A DNA stretch of 21,580 nucleotides from Acephala macrosclerotiorum (Eukaryota > Ascomycota > Leotiomycetes > Helotiales > Mollisiaceae): positions 1-21,580 of the forward strand of contig MU119746.1 in NCBI GenBank assembly GCA_014904845.1, given 5' to 3'. The position numbers and the translations under genes are program-made. Below the pieces are notes generated by a model that saw nothing but the letters and a program-made list of their open reading frames with translations, was not told the DNA's origin and ran no database searches. Below are positions 18,065-21,580 of this stretch, piece by piece; positions within the stretch are counted from its first letter, which is position 1; each line of letters starts with the position of its first letter.

Positions 18065-19478
18065 TCAATAATTGTCTCCTTTGATTGGGCTCCTGCTTCC
18101 TTTGCTGGGGCTTCGACTGGCCTTACTCGGGCTCCGATGGCTTGGAGTCTCGCTGGGCATGATAGCCTGGTATGCTTGACCATTGTAACCATCATACCCC
18201 ACGCTCCTTTGTGGAGTTTGCATTTCATAATGAGGCATTTGAGGTGGTCCCCATTGAAAATTCTGCGGTGGCGGTGGGAAATATGATTGAGGTGGAGCTA
18301 TGTGCGATTTTGACCTGAACATTCCGAAGGCTAGATTGTTGACCAGTATGCATATCGTTACGATCAACACAATAAAGATCTCGTGGGTGTTAGCTTAAAA
18401 TTCGAACTATGAGAGTGAACGACTTACCATGGCTTTGTAGCTTATAGGCTCAATAAAGCTATTGAATATCTGGGCAAAGGTATGTGCACTCACTCGTGCA
18501 CGGCCAATGCTATCAGGATCTCTCGTCATGCAATGTTCCCAATTCTCACATACCGCCTTTAGAGCTGGCACTCTCCGATCACTTCCACATCCGTTAACAG
18601 CGAAGTTTTTCTCGCATAATACTATCTCGTTCGACACGAGAGCGCGCTCGTTCTCGGATGCTTTGTCGACATCGGCTCGAACCGTCATCTAGAAAGTGTA
18701 TATGCCGAAAATTGTTAAACCAGCAATAAAAATATTAACTCCAAGTTGTGCATAGAATGACAAAACATTTGGCAAGTTGGGATGTGACTCGATGTAGTCG
18801 AAAACTGAGGCCCAATAACCTGGCTGTGGTTCTTCCTTTGCAGGTTTCCTTTTTCGACTTCGAGGTCTCGAGTCTGCCTCATCAAAATCCGTTTCCGAAG
18901 CATCTCGTTGCCCCCTGACCAAGGTATAGTCTCTGTCTATCCGCTTTCGCTTTCGTACTTTGTTAACGATCGCATTTGCATACTTGCCACGGCGCTGTTC
19001 TGCGCGCCCAGGGCTACTTCCCAGAAATCCAGCACCATATCTCTGGAAAAGAGGTTGCCTTACTGTACCACTTGAGACCGTCATCGTTTGGATTTGCTTT
19101 GGTAGATCTGGCGTAACTTCAACATCTGCGTTATCTACTGGCGAGCTCTCTGCGCCTGAGATTTCCAAAAATAACTCTGGATCGAAGGGTTTTCGAGGGG
19201 TGGTGAAAGATGGATTGCTAAATTGGGGAGCTGGTGTCGATAATGCAGCCATAAAGGAGCTTTTGGGTTGAGGGGACTCGAATCCTGCTAAAACAATGTC
19301 AGATTATCACCTTTGCAATCTGAATACCAGGATATCAGATGTTGAACTTACTCTTATGTCCTTTTTCTGGCATGAATTGTGGAAATGGAGTTTTTGGGTC
19401 AGTGGGACCATGAGTTTGCCATTCCCAGTCCATGGGGCTTTCTGTTGTCCGTTTCCGGCTATGGCTATCTCTGAACAT
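18065..19478 (-). CDS. Brl1/Brr6-type nuclear-envelope protein with an in-frame TAG (433 codons)
   Basis: Two-pass inner nuclear membrane protein that helps nuclear pore complex assembly and membrane lipid balance (family knowledge). Exons are 19478-19352, 19287 (or 19284)-18428 and 18379-18065, with introns of about 63 and 48 nt; the total of 1302 nt is in frame. Exon 1 has the family-like opening TTESPMDWEWQTHGPTDP. The first membrane segment is GVNIFIAGLTIFGIYTF (about 225-241). The lumenal domain has the expected Cys pairs (CEKNFAVNGCG, CENWEHC) and FNSFIEPISYKAM, and the second segment is IFIVLIVTICILVNN. The tail is Pro/Gln-rich then has SPSK repeats. Codon 242 is TAG (18689-18691), where I would expect a Trp. 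A 51-nt intron (18689-18739) would remove it, but only by deleting the first membrane segment. Confidence 0.82.
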
Positions 19479-19840
19479 GTTTGGGATTTCTTGAGTGATG
19501 GAATAGCAAGAGGGCAGAATTAAGTGAATCGTTTGTCAGAGACCAAGTAAATAGTAAAGAAAAGAATGCGGACGCCTCGGATTTAAGGTTTGGCGCTAAC
19601 CGCGAATCGTCGCCTTACCGATCTTGAAGCTGTTTACAATAAAAAGGTAGGTTCAACTTCAACTTCTTACCAGAACCTTTACTCCTACGACACACGATTC
19701 CAATCTACCAATATCTACAAGGCTCTCTTGGTGATACCACCAACGTTATCGTCAACATTAACGGTGTATCGATTGCGCTTGAGGTACAACGAACGCCTTC
19801 AAATCGCGTCGACGTCAAACTTCTGAATCCCAACTTCAAC
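19479..19840. promoter_or_regulatory. Divergent promoter between BRR6-type and IWS1-like genes
   Basis: These 362 bp separate two divergent start codons. A 78-codon open frame at 19590-19826 lies in what should be the leader of the IWS1-like gene and has no family features. Composition is normal, in contrast to the tract beginning 300 bp into the IWS1-like gene. Confidence 0.4.
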
Positions 19841-20347
19841 ATGTCGGACTCCGATCGCTCTCCTTTGCCAGAGAATGGCCACGATACAGTTGATCAAGAC
19901 CGAGCTTCAGACGAGAAAGATACGCCTCCACCTCCAGCCGTAAACCCCGACTTGGACATGGACGATGTAGATAACAACAACAAGGACGATGATTTATCTG
20001 ATAACGAATCCGAGCTTTCTAAAGTCGACAAAGCTGAATTTGCAGAATTTGACTTTACTATGGTCGCCTTAGAGGATAGACTGGCCGTTAGCATTAACGA
20101 AGATATCGCTCGTACTTTTAAAGCAGAGAAGCAAAAGTATATAAAAAAAGTAAACGCGATAAAAAAAAAAAAGCGATTACGTCGAAATAATAATAAAAAA
20201 ATTAATAAAAAATTAAAAAAATTAAAAAAATTTAAAAATAATAAAAAAAAATATTTAAAATCGAAAAAAATTTATAAAATTAATAATTTATTTATAAATT
20301 TAAAATGTTTTTTTTTGTTTAAAAAATATTTATTCGTTAACTCGTAA
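19841..20347 (+). pseudogene. IWS1/SPN1-like N-terminus running into an AT-rich tract (RIP-damaged copy)
   Basis: IWS1/Spn1 is a transcription elongation factor that binds Spt6 and RNA polymerase II; its conserved TFIIS-N-type domain is C-terminal. ATG 19841 has good context (TTCAACATGTCG). The first 100 residues are acidic and resemble the fungal Iws1 N-terminus as I remember it: DNESELSKVDKAEFAEFDF, then ALEDRLAVSINEDIA. Lys where the family has acidic residues (SKVDKAEF) and Asn in INED fit G-to-A change. From about 20130 the codons become almost pure AAA/AAT/TTT and the frame ends at 20347 after a Lys-rich then Phe/Leu-rich stretch. No core domain follows in the remaining 1.2 kb. The frame survives because RIP of AAG gives AAA. 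Identification is moderate: low-complexity acidic N-termini can mislead. Confidence 0.5.
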
Positions 20348-21580
20348 ATAAATTGATTAATTAATTTAAAATTTAATATTAATTTTTTTTTAATATATAT
20401 AATATTAATATTTTTAATAATAAACGATTTTATTTAAATAAAACAATTTAATTAATTTATTAAAAATTTTATAATAAAAATAATTACGTATTAATTTTAA
20501 ATTAATATATAATCGATTTAATAAAAAATATTAAAATTTCGTTTTATATATAATTATATTATATTTATAATTATAATATATTAATTAATTTAAAAATAAA
20601 TTAAAATTTAAATAAATATTTTTAAATTTTAAATTTTAAACGATTTTATTAATTCGTTATTACGTAAATTAATAAAATATAATCGTATTTAATTAAAATC
20701 GCAATTATAAAACTTTTTAAATAAATTTTTATTTTAAATATTAAAATTGAAATTTTTTTTTAATATAAAATATTAAAAAAATTTTAAATATATTTTTATT
20801 TTAAATATTTTTATAATTATATAATTTTTAAAAAAAAAATTTAAAAAGTTTTTTTTAAAAATTATATATTAAATAAAATGATTTAAATTAATTATAATAA
20901 TTTAATATAAAAAACGAAAATTTTAAAAAGTTTTTTTTTAATACAAAATTTTAAAAATACGTTTTTATTTAAAATATAAAAATAATTAAATCGATTATAA
21001 TAATTTAATATAAAAAATAAAAATTTTAAAAATCGTTTTTTTAATAATATAAAATTTTATAATACGTTTTTATTTTAAATATTAAATAATTTATTAATTT
21101 ATTAATTTTATTATTTAATAATATTTAAAATTATTAGTATTTTAATAAATATATTTTTATATAATTAATTTAAAATAATAAAATAAAAATAAAAATAATA
21201 AATAAAAATTATTTAAAAATAATAAAAATTAAAATATTAAATTAAATATTTTTTTAAAATATATATATAATAAAAATAAATAAATAAATTTATTAAAATT
21301 AAAATTATTATATTAATATTAAAATTAAATATATAAAATATATTATAAAATATATATTAAAAATATTAAAAAAATAATTAAATTAATATTTAAAATTTAT
21401 TTAAAAAAAATATTATTAAATTAATTTAATTAAATAAAATTTAATTTAAAATTATTTTATTAATATTAAATTATTTTATTTATAAAAATTTTAATATTTT
21501 TTTATATTTTTATAAAATTAATTAAATTTATTTTAAAACATGTAAATACGAATAATAATAATAATATATAATTATATAAT
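20130..21580. other. AT-rich RIP isochore, continues past the window end
   Basis: Composition falls abruptly to almost only A and T. No open frame with normal codon use is present after 20347. From a hand count in 20401-21580, about 15 of 20 plus-strand C residues are in CpG, so C in other contexts has nearly vanished. I see no terminal repeats inside the window that would identify the original sequence. Confidence 0.8.

Overview
The window looks like chromosomal DNA of a filamentous ascomycete (Pezizomycotina; Leotiomycetes is my guess from the gene families, not shown by the sequence). Genes have short introns of about 41-81 nt with GTAAGT-like donors and CTAAC-like branch sites. Gene-bearing DNA of ordinary composition is interrupted by very AT-rich tracts whose mutations are almost all C-to-T or G-to-A, the signature of repeat-induced point mutation (RIP).

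Layout. 1-1260 holds two RIP-degraded inverted-repeat elements: a 757-bp one with 46-bp Fot1-like ends and TA duplications, and a smaller 213-bp one. 1500-2142 is a tentative membrane-protein gene of unknown family. 3104-4692 (minus) is an aldehyde dehydrogenase with four exons, divergent from an ESF2-type ribosome-biogenesis RNA-binding protein (4888-5826, plus). 6390-7836 (minus) is an MFS permease of the monocarboxylate-porter type. A 2204-bp Fot1/pogo element (8140-10343) with 41-bp terminal repeats and a dead transposase lies between it and a divergent PQ-loop membrane protein (10674-11796, plus). 12147-14201 (minus) is a Ser/Thr-rich, probably GPI-anchored wall protein.

15263-17443 is a graveyard on the minus strand: the first 75 or so codons of a GH95 alpha-L-fucosidase-type gene, followed by a frameshifted pseudogene of an unrecognised family. 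18065-19478 (minus) is a Brl1/Brr6-type nuclear-envelope protein with an in-frame TAG inside its first membrane segment. It is divergent from an IWS1/SPN1-like gene (19841 onward, plus) that runs straight into a 1.4-kb AT-rich tract and is probably a RIP-destroyed copy.

The intact genes are unrelated housekeeping or transport functions and do not form an obvious pathway or gene cluster. I see no new multi-gene system. The most unusual signals are the near-exclusive survival of C in CpG context in the right-hand AT tract, the loss of all three catalytic aspartates in the transposase by G-to-A change, the TAG in the BRR6-type gene, and the IWS1-like gene dissolving into the AT tract. No tRNA, rRNA or CRISPR array was seen.
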